The notes: generated from the letters alone by a model not told the origin. Counted from the first letter of the stretch, positions 1-8,664 are shown. The stretch: DNA of 64,000 nucleotides from an uncultured Eubacterium sp. (GCA_900551945.1 URYE01000001.1:62001-126000), one strand, 5' to 3'. Numbers and translations are program-made.

Positions 1-1248
1 AGAGGTGCGTATGTAATAATGGATTATTCTTATGATGAGGGTTGGTTTACTTGTCAGTCATCAGCAAAAGCAAATCAGAGTTTTATAATGGACCCTTATG
101 ATGGTTATTGGATGGATTATGGTGCATCAACTAATTGTAATTTTAGAATAAAAGCATATACTGACAATGAAGAAGTAGTAGAAGAAGTTAAGGCTGAAAG
201 TGTATCACTTGATAAGACACAAGTTTCATTAAAAGAGAAAGAAACAGTTAAGCTTAATGCAACAGTATTACCAGAAAATGCAGATAATAAGAATGTAAGT
301 TATACATCATCAGACAGTACAGTTGCAACAGTTAATGATGAAGGTCTTGTAACAGCCGTTTCTGCTGGAGAGGCAATTATTACAGTAACAACTCAAGATG
401 GAAATAAGACTGCTACATGTAAGGTTACAGTTACAAAGACGGTAGAACCACTTGCAATTACAGCTACATCACAATTATCAGGTAATAATTACATTTTTAC
501 AGCTAATGCAACAGGTGGTACACAAGATTATACATATAAGTTTATAGTATATAATCGTACAACTAATAAATGGGGACTTGTACAAGCATTTAGTAAAAAT
601 AATGTATGCTCATGGAAAAAAGGTAGTGCAGGTGTAAGAGATTTTTATGTAGATGTAAAGGATAGTGATGGAACTGTAGTAAGAAGTAAAGCAATGACAA
701 TTACTATTAATACAGTTATTGAGCCTAAGCCAGTGCTTACTGCTTCATCTTCAAGTATTAAAATAGGTGATAAGATTACATTAAAAGCTTCTGGTGGAGA
801 TGCAAATTGTACATATAAGGTTATTGTATATAATAAAAAGACTAAACAGTGGGGTAAAATTCAAGATTATAGCAAGAATACAACTATTAATTGGACAGCA
901 GGAAGTGATGGAGACAGACAGTTCTTTGTTGACATAAAAGATGCTAATGGAAAGGTAACAAGAAGTAGCGCAACAGAAGTAAAGGTTATTTCATATACTA
1001 TTAATACAAATGTTACTAGTAAAAATGGAGTATATACATTTACTGCAAATGTTCCAAATGCAAAAGGTCTTACATATAAGTTTATAGTATATAATAAAAC
1101 AACTAAAAAGTGGGGACTTGTACAAAACTTTAGTAGTAAAAATGTATGTACATGGAAAGCTGGAAGTGCAGGAGATAGAGAATTTTATATTGATGTAAAA
1201 GATGCTAATGGAACAGTAACAAGAAGTTCTGCTATAAATATAAAGTAA
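1..1248 (+). CDS. C-terminal part of a surface protein, probably papain-like (C1A) peptidase with BIG2 and three Ig-like/Y_Y_Y-type repeats (5' end outside window)
   Basis: The reading frame is open through base 1, so the true start is upstream; an internal ATG at 19 is not a convincing start. The first 55 or so residues (RGAYVIMDYSYDEGW, then DGYWMDYGASTNCNF) resemble the lectin-like region that follows C1A peptidase domains in clostridial surface proteins. A BIG2 domain follows (about residues 60-145: SLDKTQVSLKEKETVKL, then TATCKVTV). Three copies of a roughly 85-residue repeat fill the rest, each with K-FIVYN--TK-WG--Q-FS and W--GS-G-R-F-VDVKD--G-V-RS. It is probably exported and wall-associated. 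The peptidase assignment is inference because the catalytic part is not in the window. A fragment of the same repeat lies at 34737-35048. Confidence 0.75.
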   Translation, partial: RGAYVIMDYSYDEGWFTCQSSAKANQSFIMDPYDGYWMDYGASTNCNFRIKAYTDNEEVVEEVKAESVSLDKTQVSLKEKETVKLNATVLPENADNKNVSYTSSDSTVATVNDEGLVTAVSAGEAIITVTTQDGNKTATCKVTVTKTVEPLAITATSQLSGNNYIFTANATGGTQDYTYKFIVYNRTTNKWGLVQAFSKNNVCSWKKGSAGVRDFYVDVKDSDGTVVRSKAMTITINTVIEPKPVLTASSSSIKIGDKITLKASGGDANCTYKVIVYNKKTKQWGKIQDYSKNTTINWTAGSDGDRQFFVDIKDANGKVTRSSATEVKVISYTINTNVTSKNGVYTFTANVPNAKGLTYKFIVYNKTTKKWGLVQNFSSKNVCTWKAGSAGDREFYIDVKDANGTVTRSSAINIK

Positions 1249-1278
1249 GTATAAATTGGTATAATATAAAAAGATAGA

Positions 1279-1326
1279 AAAATTACAGTTTGCAATAAGC
1301 TAATTTGTTGCAAACTGTAATTTTTG
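1279..1326 (+). terminator. Intrinsic terminator of the surface protein gene
   Basis: The arms AATTACAGTTTGCAA and TTGCAAACTGTAATT pair perfectly around a short loop and are followed by a T run. The hairpin begins about 30 bases after the stop codon. Confidence 0.85.
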
Positions 1327-1432
1327 CGCTATCAAGTAATATCAATAATAAGTGAGTTTTTGTTGTTTCAAAAAGGTAATTATTATATAATAAATTTGTT
1401 TAGTTTTTTTATAAAAAATTGTGAGGTAATTT

Positions 1433-2614
1433 ATGGGATTAAAAAATATTAATAAAAAGTACAAAAATATAATAATGGGAATGGGATTAGTGTGTTCATC
1501 AGCATTGTTTACATTTTCACAAAGTCATTGTGTAATGGCAAAAGATAATATTTATAATGAAAATAATATAATAGAAGAACGTTATAATGGTGATTATTTA
1601 GCATATACATATTATGGATTTGCTAATATGGATGGTGTTTGGTATAAATTTTTAGAAGGAAGTGTAGATAATACATTCACTGGAATGGGTAACGAAGAAA
1701 CGGGATTTTGTTACTTTATTAATGGTGTTCAGAGTTTTGACTATACGGGAATGGCGCAAAATGAATATGGCTGGTGGTATTATATTAATGGAGTTTTACA
1801 GTGGGACTACACAGGAATAGGTAAAAACCAATGTGGAATATGGTATTATAACAATGGCAATATAGATTTTTCATTTACAGGCAATGTGTATTTGAATGGT
1901 ACATATTATAATGTTGTGAATGGAAATATAAGTACAACTCAGACTCAGATAAGCTGTTGGGGCGATAGTATGACAGCGGGAGTTGGTGCAACATCAGCTA
2001 TTATTAATACAGATGATGGACAAAAGCAACTTAGTCATGCCGACTATCCTAGCGACCTTGCAGCACTTACAGGATATACAGTTAATAATTTTGGTCAACC
2101 AGGAGCTACATCTGATGAAATAGCAAAAAGTGCTAATGATTATTATTCTGAAAATATTACAAATGACATAGTATTAATAGAGATAGGAAGTAATGGTGGT
2201 TGGGATAATAATTATGATACACTTATAGACCAATATCAGTCAGTAATAGATACAGCACAATCAACAGAGTACATAGTAATTGGAGATACAGACAATCCGA
2301 TGGAGTCTGTAGACGTTAATCAAACTGAATATGTAGATGAAAATCAAACGGAATATGTTGGTCATAATGAAACGAAGTGGGAACATGCTTTATCATTAGC
2401 CTTTGGAAATCGTTTTTTTAATACAAGACTTTACTTATTAGACAATGGATTGTCAGATGTTGGACTTACTCCGACAGAAGAAGACTTAAATATGATACAA
2501 AAGGGAAATATTCCCAACGAATTAAGATATGATTGGACTCATTTTAATAATTATGGTTATTATTCAAAAGCTTTAGGTATATATAAAAAAGGTAAAGAGT
2601 TAGGTTACTGGTAA
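1433..2614 (+). CDS. Secreted SGNH/GDSL hydrolase with N-terminal cell-wall-binding-like repeats
   Basis: An N-terminal signal peptide (about residues 1-36; basic start, hydrophobic core, ...CVMAKD) is followed by three or four aromatic repeats of about 22 residues (GWWYYINGVLQWDYTG, GIWYYNNGNIDFSFTG) resembling choline/cell-wall-binding repeats. From about residue 170 there is an SGNH hydrolase domain. Block I is CWGDSMTAG with the nucleophile Ser near 178, followed by a G-GATS block, IEIGSNGGW with the oxyanion Asn, and the terminal DWTHFNNYGY carrying the Asp/His pair. It probably removes acyl or ester groups from surface glycans; the substrate is unknown. A paralogue with the same blocks is at 19553. 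It has its own transcription unit after a terminator. Confidence 0.85.
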   Translation: MGLKNINKKYKNIIMGMGLVCSSALFTFSQSHCVMAKDNIYNENNIIEERYNGDYLAYTYYGFANMDGVWYKFLEGSVDNTFTGMGNEETGFCYFINGVQSFDYTGMAQNEYGWWYYINGVLQWDYTGIGKNQCGIWYYNNGNIDFSFTGNVYLNGTYYNVVNGNISTTQTQISCWGDSMTAGVGATSAIINTDDGQKQLSHADYPSDLAALTGYTVNNFGQPGATSDEIAKSANDYYSENITNDIVLIEIGSNGGWDNNYDTLIDQYQSVIDTAQSTEYIVIGDTDNPMESVDVNQTEYVDENQTEYVGHNETKWEHALSLAFGNRFFNTRLYLLDNGLSDVGLTPTEEDLNMIQKGNIPNELRYDWTHFNNYGYYSKALGIYKKGKELGYW

Positions 2615-2628
2615 ATAATTAATTAAAA

Positions 2629-2658
2629 ACATAGCTTGATATGGAGAGTAGTAAGTGA
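2629..2658. repeat. 30-bp dispersed repeat, copy 1
   Basis: ACATAGCTTG followed by ATATGGAGAGTAGTAAGTGA matches 8243-8272 at 26 of 30 positions. Both copies lie just downstream of a coding region. Their function is unknown. Confidence 0.5.
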
Positions 2659-2689
2659 TAAAAATACTAAAACTCAAGAATTGGTACTA

Positions 2690-2718
2690 TTGAAAAGATA
2701 GTAATATTGTGATATAAT
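2690..2718 (+). promoter_or_regulatory. Sigma-A type promoter of purB
   Basis: TTGAAA at 2690-2695 and TATAAT at 2713-2718 are separated by 17 bases. The predicted start near 2725 gives a leader of about 120 nucleotides that contains repeat A. Confidence 0.8.
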
Positions 2719-2720
2719 AT

Positions 2721-2820
2721 TTTATACTTTATTTACGCGAACAACGAGCCAGAGTCTGTGTTTGTATGAGACTTGGTGACTGTCGCAATAATAAGAAACT
2801 CTTAGAGAGTGTTACACATA
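2721..2820 (+). promoter_or_regulatory. Structured purB leader, dispersed element A (CAACGAG family)
   Basis: The region fills the space between the predicted transcription start and the purB ribosome binding site. GCGA (2747-2750) can pair with TCGC near 2783, and CCAGAGTCT can pair with AGACTTGG inside it. Those helices leave an internal loop with ACAACGAG on the 5' side and TGACTG on the 3' side. A second hairpin, ACTCT-AGAG-GT, lies at about 2798-2812. Related copies are at 15627 and 61338. I do not recognise it as a known riboswitch. No T-run terminator follows, so control would have to act on translation or RNA stability. Confidence 0.5.
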
Positions 2821-2845
2821 GTTGTACGAAGAAAGGCGGATAGTG

Positions 2846-4276
2846 ATGAACGACAGATATCAGACACCACTTGCAGAAAGATACGCAAGTAAAGAAATGC
2901 AGTATATTTTTTCACCTGACAAGAAGTTTAAGACATGGAGAAGATTGTGGATAGCATTAGCTGAAACTGAAAAAGAGTTAGGGCTTGATATTACAGATGA
3001 GCAGATTGAAGAACTCAAAGCGAACAAAGATAATATTAATTATGAAGATGCTAAGAGAAGAGAAAAAGAAGTAAGACATGACGTTATGTCACATGTATAT
3101 GCTTATGGTCTTCAATGTCCTAAGGCTAAAGGTATAATTCATCTTGGTGCAACATCTTGTTATGTAGGTGATAACACAGATATTATTGTTATGACAGAAG
3201 CTCTTAGACTTGTTCGTAAGAAACTTGTAAATGTAATTAATGAACTTGCTAAGTTTGCTGATAAATATAAGGCACAGCCAACACTTGCATTTACACATTT
3301 CCAACCAGCACAGCCAACAACAGTAGGTAAGAGAGCTACTCTTTGGTTGAATGAATTTGTTATGGACCTTGAAGACATTGATTATGTATTATCTACAATG
3401 AAGCTTTTAGGTTGTAAGGGTACTACAGGAACACAGGCTTCATTCCTTGAGCTTTTCAATGGTGACCATGAAAAGATTAAGCAGATAGATACTAAGATTG
3501 CTAATAAGATGGGATTTGATAAGTGTCACGCAGTATCAGGTCAAACTTATTCAAGAAAGGTTGATACAAGAGTTCTTAATATTCTTGCAGGAATTGCTGC
3601 AAGTGCGCATAAGATGTCTAATGATATCAGACTTTTACAACACCTTAAGGAAGTAGAAGAACCATTTGAAAAATCACAGATTGGTTCATCTGCTATGGCT
3701 TATAAGCGTAATCCAATGAGAAGTGAAAGAATTGCTTCACTTGCTGATTTTGTAATATGTGATGCTCTTAATCCTGCTATTGTATCATCTACACAGTGGT
3801 TTGAAAGAACACTTGATGACTCTGCTAACAAAAGACTTTCTATTCCAGAAGGTTTCCTTGCAGTTGATGGTATACTTGACCTTTGCATGAACGTTGTCGA
3901 TGGTCTTGTTGTGTATGATAAGGTAATTAATAGAAGACTTATGTCTGAACTTCCATTTATGGCAACAGAAAATATTATGATGGATGCCGTTAAAGCGGGT
4001 GGTGATAGACAAGAGCTTCATGAAAGAATTAGAGAGCTTTCAATGGAAGCTGGAAAGAGAGTAAAGCAAGAAGGTCTTGATAATAATCTTCTTGAACTTA
4101 TTGCAAAAGACCCAATGTTTAATGTTTCATTAGACGAACTTAAGGCTAAGTTAGACCCAATGAAGTATGTAGGTCGTTCTAAAGAACAAGTTGAAGAATA
4201 CCTTGAAGAAGTTATCGCACCTATCATTGCTGAAAGTGAATCTGACCTCGGCATGACAGCTCAAATTAACGTATAA
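2846..4276 (+). CDS. purB: Adenylosuccinate lyase
   Basis: It cleaves SAICAR to AICAR and adenylosuccinate to AMP, both releasing fumarate, in purine synthesis. The 476-residue length fits the longer, eukaryote-like PurB subgroup. The fumarase/aspartase superfamily signature GSSAMAYKRNP lies at about residues 279-289, and HLGATSCYVGDN and TTGTQASFLELF form the other active-site segments. I chose the ATG at 2846 because AGAAAGGCGG sits 6-7 bases upstream and the protein then begins MNDRYQTPL as in family members; a TTG 24 bases earlier lies on the wrong side of that site. It has its own promoter and the structured leader A. The lipid gene at 4301 follows after 24 bases. Confidence 0.97.
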   Translation: MNDRYQTPLAERYASKEMQYIFSPDKKFKTWRRLWIALAETEKELGLDITDEQIEELKANKDNINYEDAKRREKEVRHDVMSHVYAYGLQCPKAKGIIHLGATSCYVGDNTDIIVMTEALRLVRKKLVNVINELAKFADKYKAQPTLAFTHFQPAQPTTVGKRATLWLNEFVMDLEDIDYVLSTMKLLGCKGTTGTQASFLELFNGDHEKIKQIDTKIANKMGFDKCHAVSGQTYSRKVDTRVLNILAGIAASAHKMSNDIRLLQHLKEVEEPFEKSQIGSSAMAYKRNPMRSERIASLADFVICDALNPAIVSSTQWFERTLDDSANKRLSIPEGFLAVDGILDLCMNVVDGLVVYDKVINRRLMSELPFMATENIMMDAVKAGGDRQELHERIRELSMEAGKRVKQEGLDNNLLELIAKDPMFNVSLDELKAKLDPMKYVGRSKEQVEEYLEEVIAPIIAESESDLGMTAQINV

Positions 4277-4300
4277 ATAATAATATGGGGGAACAGATTA

Positions 4301-5020
4301 TTGAAAAATAGAATAAAAAATGTTCTCTCATATACTTTTAATAACATCCTGCCATTATATGCTCTTATTCCTGTAATATCGTGTTTTGTATGGAATGCAA
4401 TTATTTATTGGGGAACAAGAACTATTAATGGTGGGATGAAACATTTTGATATGACATTATCAATTGACAGAATGACACCAGTTATACCCGAGTTTATAGT
4501 TATTTATTTTGGCTGTTATATAAGTTGGACTGTATTTTATATTATGAGTGTGAGAACTGGTAAGATGGAATGTGCAAAATTTGTTACATTTGACCTTATA
4601 ACAAGAACTATATGTGGAGTTATATTTATTTTATTGCCAACATATAATATACGTCCACAGATAGATGGTAGTGATTTTTTTTCAAAAGCTCTCTTATTTT
4701 TATACAGTATAGATGCAGCAGATAATTTATTTCCATCTATACATTGTCTTGTAAGTTGGAATTGTTTTGTTGGAATAAGACAGCAAAAAGAATATAGCAA
4801 AGGTGTTAAGGTGATTTCTGCTATAATAGCTGTACTTGTATTTATATCTACACTTGTAACTAAACAGCATGTAATTGTAGATGTAATATCAGCAGTTATA
4901 ATATCTGAAGTTGTTTGGTGGGTAGTAGGGTGTAGTAAAGTTTATGTACCAGTATGGAAAGTGTTTGAAAGTATTAATAATGCAGTTTTTGGGAGATTTT
5001 TAAAGGGAAAAGGTAACTGA
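4301..5020 (+). CDS. PAP2-superfamily membrane phosphatase-like protein
   Basis: This polytopic membrane protein of 239 residues has about six hydrophobic segments. The PAP2-type signatures are PSIHCLVSWN (the PSxH motif, about residue 147) and KQHVIVDVIS (the HxxxD motif, about residue 187). Members remove phosphate from lipid phosphates or exchange lipid head groups. Here it could act on phosphatidate, phosphatidylglycerophosphate or undecaprenyl pyrophosphate; the sequence does not decide. The start is TTG at 4301 behind GGGGGA. It lies between purB and the flippase-like gene, with two bases to the latter, so co-translation is likely. Confidence 0.75.
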   Translation: MKNRIKNVLSYTFNNILPLYALIPVISCFVWNAIIYWGTRTINGGMKHFDMTLSIDRMTPVIPEFIVIYFGCYISWTVFYIMSVRTGKMECAKFVTFDLITRTICGVIFILLPTYNIRPQIDGSDFFSKALLFLYSIDAADNLFPSIHCLVSWNCFVGIRQQKEYSKGVKVISAIIAVLVFISTLVTKQHVIVDVISAVIISEVVWWVVGCSKVYVPVWKVFESINNAVFGRFLKGKGN

Positions 5021-5022
5021 TT

Positions 5023-6114
5023 TTGAAAGATTTTTTAAAACGAAATAAAAAAAATATATTTAATGCTGCATTTCTTATACTGATTTTTGCATTTACATTG
5101 TATTATGTATTCAATGGTACAGATGGCAACCTTACAGATATGTGGGAAAAAATGCAGATGGCTGATAAAAGGTGGCTTATGCTTGCCGTTGTATTTATTG
5201 TGTTATTTATTTATGGAGAGTCGCATATAATTAATTATATGTTAAAAACATTTGGTATAAGAACAAGGCGTTTTAGTTGTTTTTTATATTCATGTGTCGG
5301 TTTTTTCTTTAGTTGTATAACTCCATCAGCAACAGGTGGTCAGCCAATGCAAATATATTATATGAGAAGGAATAAAATATCAGTTCCAGTGGCGACTGTT
5401 GTACTAATGGTTGTTACAATAACATATAAAGCAGTATTAGTAGCAGTTGGCTTATGGCTGCTTATATTTGACAGAAGCTTTATAAGTAATAAATTAACTG
5501 GAATATTGTTTGTATTTTATTTGGGAATTGCGCTTAATGTATTTTGTGTAGTTGCTATGATTGTGTTGGTATTTAACCAAACTCTTGCAAAAAGAATTGT
5601 AGTATCGCTTATTAAGTTTTTAGAAAAAATACATCTTATTAAGCACAAAGACGGAAGAATTGAAAAATTTGATGAATCTATGGATACTTATGCAAGAACA
5701 GCTACATATCTTAAAAATAACATTCCTGTGTTGATTAAGGTGTTTTTAATTACTATTTTACAAAGATTTGCATATTTTTTTGTTACATATTTTATATATA
5801 AATCATTTGGCTTAAAAGGAACGGGAATGTATACAATTGTAATGCTTCAAGCTGTTATTTCTCTTTCTGTTGATATGCTTCCACTTCCGGGTGGAATGGG
5901 AATAAGTGAAGCACTTTTTAATGTTATTTTCTTGCCAGTATTTGGTCAGGCATTGTTATTGCCCGGAATGATACTTAGTAGAACGCTTAGTTTTTATACA
6001 GAGTTATTTTTAAGTGCTGGGTTTACAATATTTGCTCATATATATATTGGAAGATTTACTAAAAAAGAAGCGGAAAGAACAATGCACGACATGGAAAATA
6101 GTACAAATATATAA
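5023..6114 (+). CDS. Flippase-like membrane protein (LPG_synthase_TM / UPF0104 family)
   Basis: This 363-residue protein has about eight membrane segments. The family core GFFFSCITPSATGGQPMQIY is near residues 91-110 and PLPGGMGISEALF near 290. The family includes the membrane domain of MprF lysyl-phosphatidylglycerol synthase/flippase and standalone glycolipid or phospholipid translocase-like proteins. No cytoplasmic aminoacyl-transfer domain is present, so it is not a full MprF. It starts with TTG, two bases after the PAP2 gene, and is followed by pssA, which suggests a phospholipid-linked role. Confidence 0.75.
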   Translation: MKDFLKRNKKNIFNAAFLILIFAFTLYYVFNGTDGNLTDMWEKMQMADKRWLMLAVVFIVLFIYGESHIINYMLKTFGIRTRRFSCFLYSCVGFFFSCITPSATGGQPMQIYYMRRNKISVPVATVVLMVVTITYKAVLVAVGLWLLIFDRSFISNKLTGILFVFYLGIALNVFCVVAMIVLVFNQTLAKRIVVSLIKFLEKIHLIKHKDGRIEKFDESMDTYARTATYLKNNIPVLIKVFLITILQRFAYFFVTYFIYKSFGLKGTGMYTIVMLQAVISLSVDMLPLPGGMGISEALFNVIFLPVFGQALLLPGMILSRTLSFYTELFLSAGFTIFAHIYIGRFTKKEAERTMHDMENSTNI

Positions 6115-6253
6115 ATAATAATATTAGATAACAATTAAGTATATTAATGTAAATTAAATGTAAACTTATTGTTAAAAAATAGTGGAAAAGTGGGTAGCAG
6201 ATGTGTTAATATAGTGCATATTAACAAAAGAATGAATTAGGGAGAATTTTGTT

Positions 6254-6895
6254 GTGATAGGATTTTATGATTATACAGTAGTACTTACATATGTGAGTCT
6301 TATGGTTTCATTATTTGGTATGACACTAGCTTCTGGTGGACATTATAAGATTGCAATAGTATGTCTTGCAGTATCAGGTCTTTGTGATATGTTTGATGGA
6401 AAGATTGCACGAACTAAGAAAAATAGAACAGAAGAAGCTAAGAAGTTTGGTATACAGATAGACTCTTTGTGTGATGTTGTTTGTTTTGGTGCATTTCCAA
6501 TAGTTATATGTTATAGTATGGGAATTAGAGATGTAATTGGTATGGTAATCCTTTTATTTTATGGAGTTGCTGGTGTTATAAGACTTGCTTTCTTTAATGT
6601 AATGGAAGATATAAGACAGAGTCAGACAACAGAGAAGAGAAAGTATTATCAAGGACTTCCAATAACATCTTCATCAGTTGCACTTCCACTTATGTATGTT
6701 ATAAGACCATTTTTTGCAGATGACGTATTCTTGGTGCTTGTAAGAATTATGATGTTTGTAGTTGGTATATTATTTATAACTGACTTTAAGTTTAAGAAGC
6801 CATCTAATGCTGTTATTGCTGTGCTTGTAGCGATTGTGGCAGCAGCTATAATATTTATGTTTACTGGTGTATGGCATTCTTGGAGAATTGGATAA
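6254..6895 (+). CDS. pssA: CDP-diacylglycerol-serine O-phosphatidyltransferase (CDP-alcohol phosphatidyltransferase)
   Basis: It joins CDP-diacylglycerol to serine to make phosphatidylserine at the membrane. The CDP-alcohol phosphatidyltransferase motif is intact: DMFDGKIAR, then FGIQIDSLCD at about residues 43-82. The 213-residue length and six membrane segments fit the PssA branch. The start is GTG at 6254, nine bases after GGAGA. The substrate choice is supported by the psd gene 430 bases downstream, which uses phosphatidylserine. Confidence 0.88.
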   Translation: MIGFYDYTVVLTYVSLMVSLFGMTLASGGHYKIAIVCLAVSGLCDMFDGKIARTKKNRTEEAKKFGIQIDSLCDVVCFGAFPIVICYSMGIRDVIGMVILLFYGVAGVIRLAFFNVMEDIRQSQTTEKRKYYQGLPITSSSVALPLMYVIRPFFADDVFLVLVRIMMFVVGILFITDFKFKKPSNAVIAVLVAIVAAAIIFMFTGVWHSWRIG

Positions 6896-6920
6896 TAATA
6901 GAGAATATTAAAAGATTTAT

Positions 6921-6966
6921 GGCAGTTTGTATTGATTTTATGGATGCAAACTGCTATTTTTATTAT
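6921..6966 (+). terminator. Intrinsic terminator after pssA
   Basis: GGCAGTTTGTAT pairs with ATGCAAACTGC around TGATTTTATGG and is followed by a T-rich run. Confidence 0.75.
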
Positions 6967-6995
6967 AAAATTATTTTGAAATTTTAGGTTGTGAT

Positions 6996-7146
6996 GATAG
7001 CAATAATATATAGGCACACACACCAGTAAAAGTACAATCAATTAAATTTGTATGCCATAATCGAACAAGTTTGTTCGCTTCTGTCACACAAATTTAATTG
7101 CCTGTTCTTTTAATGGTGCATTTATTGCCTATATACTACTGCTATC
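6996..7146 (+). repeat. Family E palindromic element, copy E1
   Basis: This 151-bp near-palindrome lies in the 427-bp gap between pssA and psd. The outer arms GATAGCAATAATATATAGGC and GCCTATATACTACTGCTATC pair. Inside come the fixed blocks ACACCAGTAAAAGTAC and GTTCTTTTAATGGTGC, then a stem AATTAAATTTGTATG opposite CACAAATTTAATT, and the apical hairpin CGAACA-AGTT-TGTTCG. The pssA terminator already lies upstream, so ending transcription is not its obvious role. The remainder of the gap up to psd shows only AT-rich sequence. Confidence 0.8.
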
Positions 7147-7322
7147 TTACGGGACGTTATCGACTTTATAGCAACTTAATGTGGAAAAATTAAGATAGGA
7201 ATAAAATAATAGAGAAGAGAAACAGATATAAAAATTTAAGGTGGGGATAGGCGGGAATAGGAAAAGAAATATAAAAGATGATTAGAATATAATGGTTTAG
7301 AAAGGTTAAGAAGGGTGTTTTT

Positions 7323-8186
7323 ATGAAATTATTGGATAGACAAGGGAATGTTGTTGCTGATGATAATGGGCAGGATAAGTTGCTTGATAAGATGTATAAT
7401 ACTAGGGTTGGCAGGGGGATTACTTCAATTCTTATAAAGCCAGCTGTTTCGAGGGTGTGTGGTAAGGTGTTGGATACTAAGTTATCTACTATTATTGTGC
7501 CAAAGTTTTGTAAGGCAAATAACGTAGACCTTTCACAGTATGAAAAGCAGGAGTTTAATTCATTTAATGATTTTTTTACAAGAAAGATTAATAAAGAGTT
7601 GAGACCTATAGATATGGATAGTAATGCTCTTATAAGTCCATGTGATTCAAGACTTACTATGTATAAGATTGATAGTGCCTCAAGGTTTGTTGTAAAAAAT
7701 ACACCCTATACTGTTAAATCACTTCTTAGGGATAGTAAGCTTGCAAAGGAGTATGAGGGTGGATATATAGGTATATTTAGGCTTTGTGTAGAAGATTATC
7801 ATAGATATCACTATATTGATAATGGTGTAAAGAGTAGAGAACGTGTTATATCTGGAGTTTTTCACACAGTTAATCCAGTGGCAAATGATGTTTATCCAAT
7901 TTACAAAGAAAATAGTCGTGAATACTGTATACATAGAACAGAGAACTTTGGTGATGTTATAGTAATTGAAGTTGGTGCATTATTAGTAGGAAGAATTGTT
8001 AATAACCATGATAAATGTATTACTGTTCGTGGAAAAGAAAAGGGTTATTTTGAATATGGTGGTTCAACCGTTATTCTTATATTTAAAGAAGGAACAATAA
8101 TTCCAGATAATGATATATTAGAAAATACAAAGAACAATTGTGAAACTAGAGTTAAGCTTGGGGAAAAGATTGGAGTTAAGGCTTAG
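7323..8186 (+). CDS. psd: Phosphatidylserine decarboxylase proenzyme
   Basis: It decarboxylates phosphatidylserine to phosphatidylethanolamine. The 287-residue proenzyme carries the self-cleavage site as GGST (within EYGGSTVIL, about residue 245); the Ser becomes the pyruvoyl group of the alpha chain. FNDFFTRK, SPCDSRLT and the DYHRYH segment are typical of the family. It has its own leader, separated from pssA by a terminator and element E1, and a GGTTAAGAAGGG-type binding site. No terminator is obvious immediately downstream. Confidence 0.95.
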   Translation: MKLLDRQGNVVADDNGQDKLLDKMYNTRVGRGITSILIKPAVSRVCGKVLDTKLSTIIVPKFCKANNVDLSQYEKQEFNSFNDFFTRKINKELRPIDMDSNALISPCDSRLTMYKIDSASRFVVKNTPYTVKSLLRDSKLAKEYEGGYIGIFRLCVEDYHRYHYIDNGVKSRERVISGVFHTVNPVANDVYPIYKENSREYCIHRTENFGDVIVIEVGALLVGRIVNNHDKCITVRGKEKGYFEYGGSTVILIFKEGTIIPDNDILENTKNNCETRVKLGEKIGVKA

Positions 8187-8242
8187 ATACATTTAACACT
8201 ATTAAACAAGTGCAAGCTTATTATAAATGATTGGTGATAGCC

Positions 8243-8272
8243 ACATAGCTTGTTATGGGGAGTAGTCAGTAA
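8243..8272. repeat. 30-bp dispersed repeat, copy 2
   Basis: ACATAGCTTG followed by TTATGGGGAGTAGTCAGTAA matches 2629-2658 at 26 of 30 positions. It lies in the 309-bp gap between psd and tRNA-Val. That gap also holds TTTAACACTATTAAACAAGT (from about 8188), a half copy of the palindrome seen whole at 45924-46001. Confidence 0.5.
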
Positions 8273-8418
8273 TTGAGCAGCAGAGTAAAGATTTAAGCAA
8301 TATGTATTAAGAGTTAAATTTTAGAGTTTAATAGGATATTTGAAATAGTATGATTTGAGTTTGTTTAATAGTGTGAAATTAGTGATTTTAAAAAAAATAA
8401 AAAAAATTAAAAAAGTGC

Positions 8419-8448
8419 TTGACTTTTTGTCTAATTACGGTATATAAT
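8419..8448 (+). promoter_or_regulatory. Promoter of the tRNA-Val/tRNA-Met unit
   Basis: TTGACT at 8419-8424 and TATAAT at 8443-8448 are separated by 18 bases, about 40 bases before the first tRNA. Confidence 0.8.
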
Positions 8449-8495
8449 AACCTAGCAAGTTCGGTAAGACAAAAACGAAACGAACTAAAGCACAT

Positions 8496-8568
8496 GGGAT
8501 CATAGCTCAGCTGGGAGAGCATCTGCCTTACAAGCAGAGGGTCATAGGTTCGAGCCCTATTGGTCCCA
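8496..8568 (+). tRNA. tRNA-Val (anticodon TAC)
   Basis: This is a 73-base cloverleaf. Acceptor arms GGGATCA and TGGTCCC pair; the anticodon stem TCTGC/GCAGA encloses loop CTTACAA, reading TAC; the T arm contains GGTTCGAGCC. The discriminator is A, and CCA is not encoded. Confidence 0.96.
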
Positions 8569-8582
8569 TAGATACAGAATAT

Positions 8583-8656
8583 GGCGAGATAGCTCAGTTG
8601 GCTAGAGCACATGGTTCATACCCATGGTGTCGAGAGTTCGAATCTCCCTCTCGCTA
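8583..8656 (+). tRNA. tRNA-Met (anticodon CAT)
   Basis: This is a 74-base cloverleaf. Acceptor arms GGCGAGA and TCTCGCT pair with one G-U; the anticodon stem CATGG/CCATG encloses TTCATAC, reading CAT. It lacks the three G-C pairs of initiator tRNA. It is probably elongator tRNA-Met, although a lysidine-modified tRNA-Ile with the same anticodon cannot be excluded. It lies 14 bases after tRNA-Val and is presumably co-transcribed. Confidence 0.92.
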
Positions 8657-8664
8657 CTATATCG

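Noticed and set aside
2721-2820. Known purine or ZTP riboswitch before purB
   Set aside because: The conserved cores of those riboswitches (three-way junction loops of the purine class; the ZTP pseudoknot GGG and CCGCC motifs) are not visible; only the A/B/C family similarity is supported.
3089-4254. Several open frames on the minus strand inside purB
   Set aside because: They mirror a strongly supported gene, lack ribosome binding sites and resemble no family.
5023-6114. Full MprF lysyl-phosphatidylglycerol synthase
   Set aside because: Only the membrane flippase-like part is present; the soluble aminoacyl transfer domain is missing.
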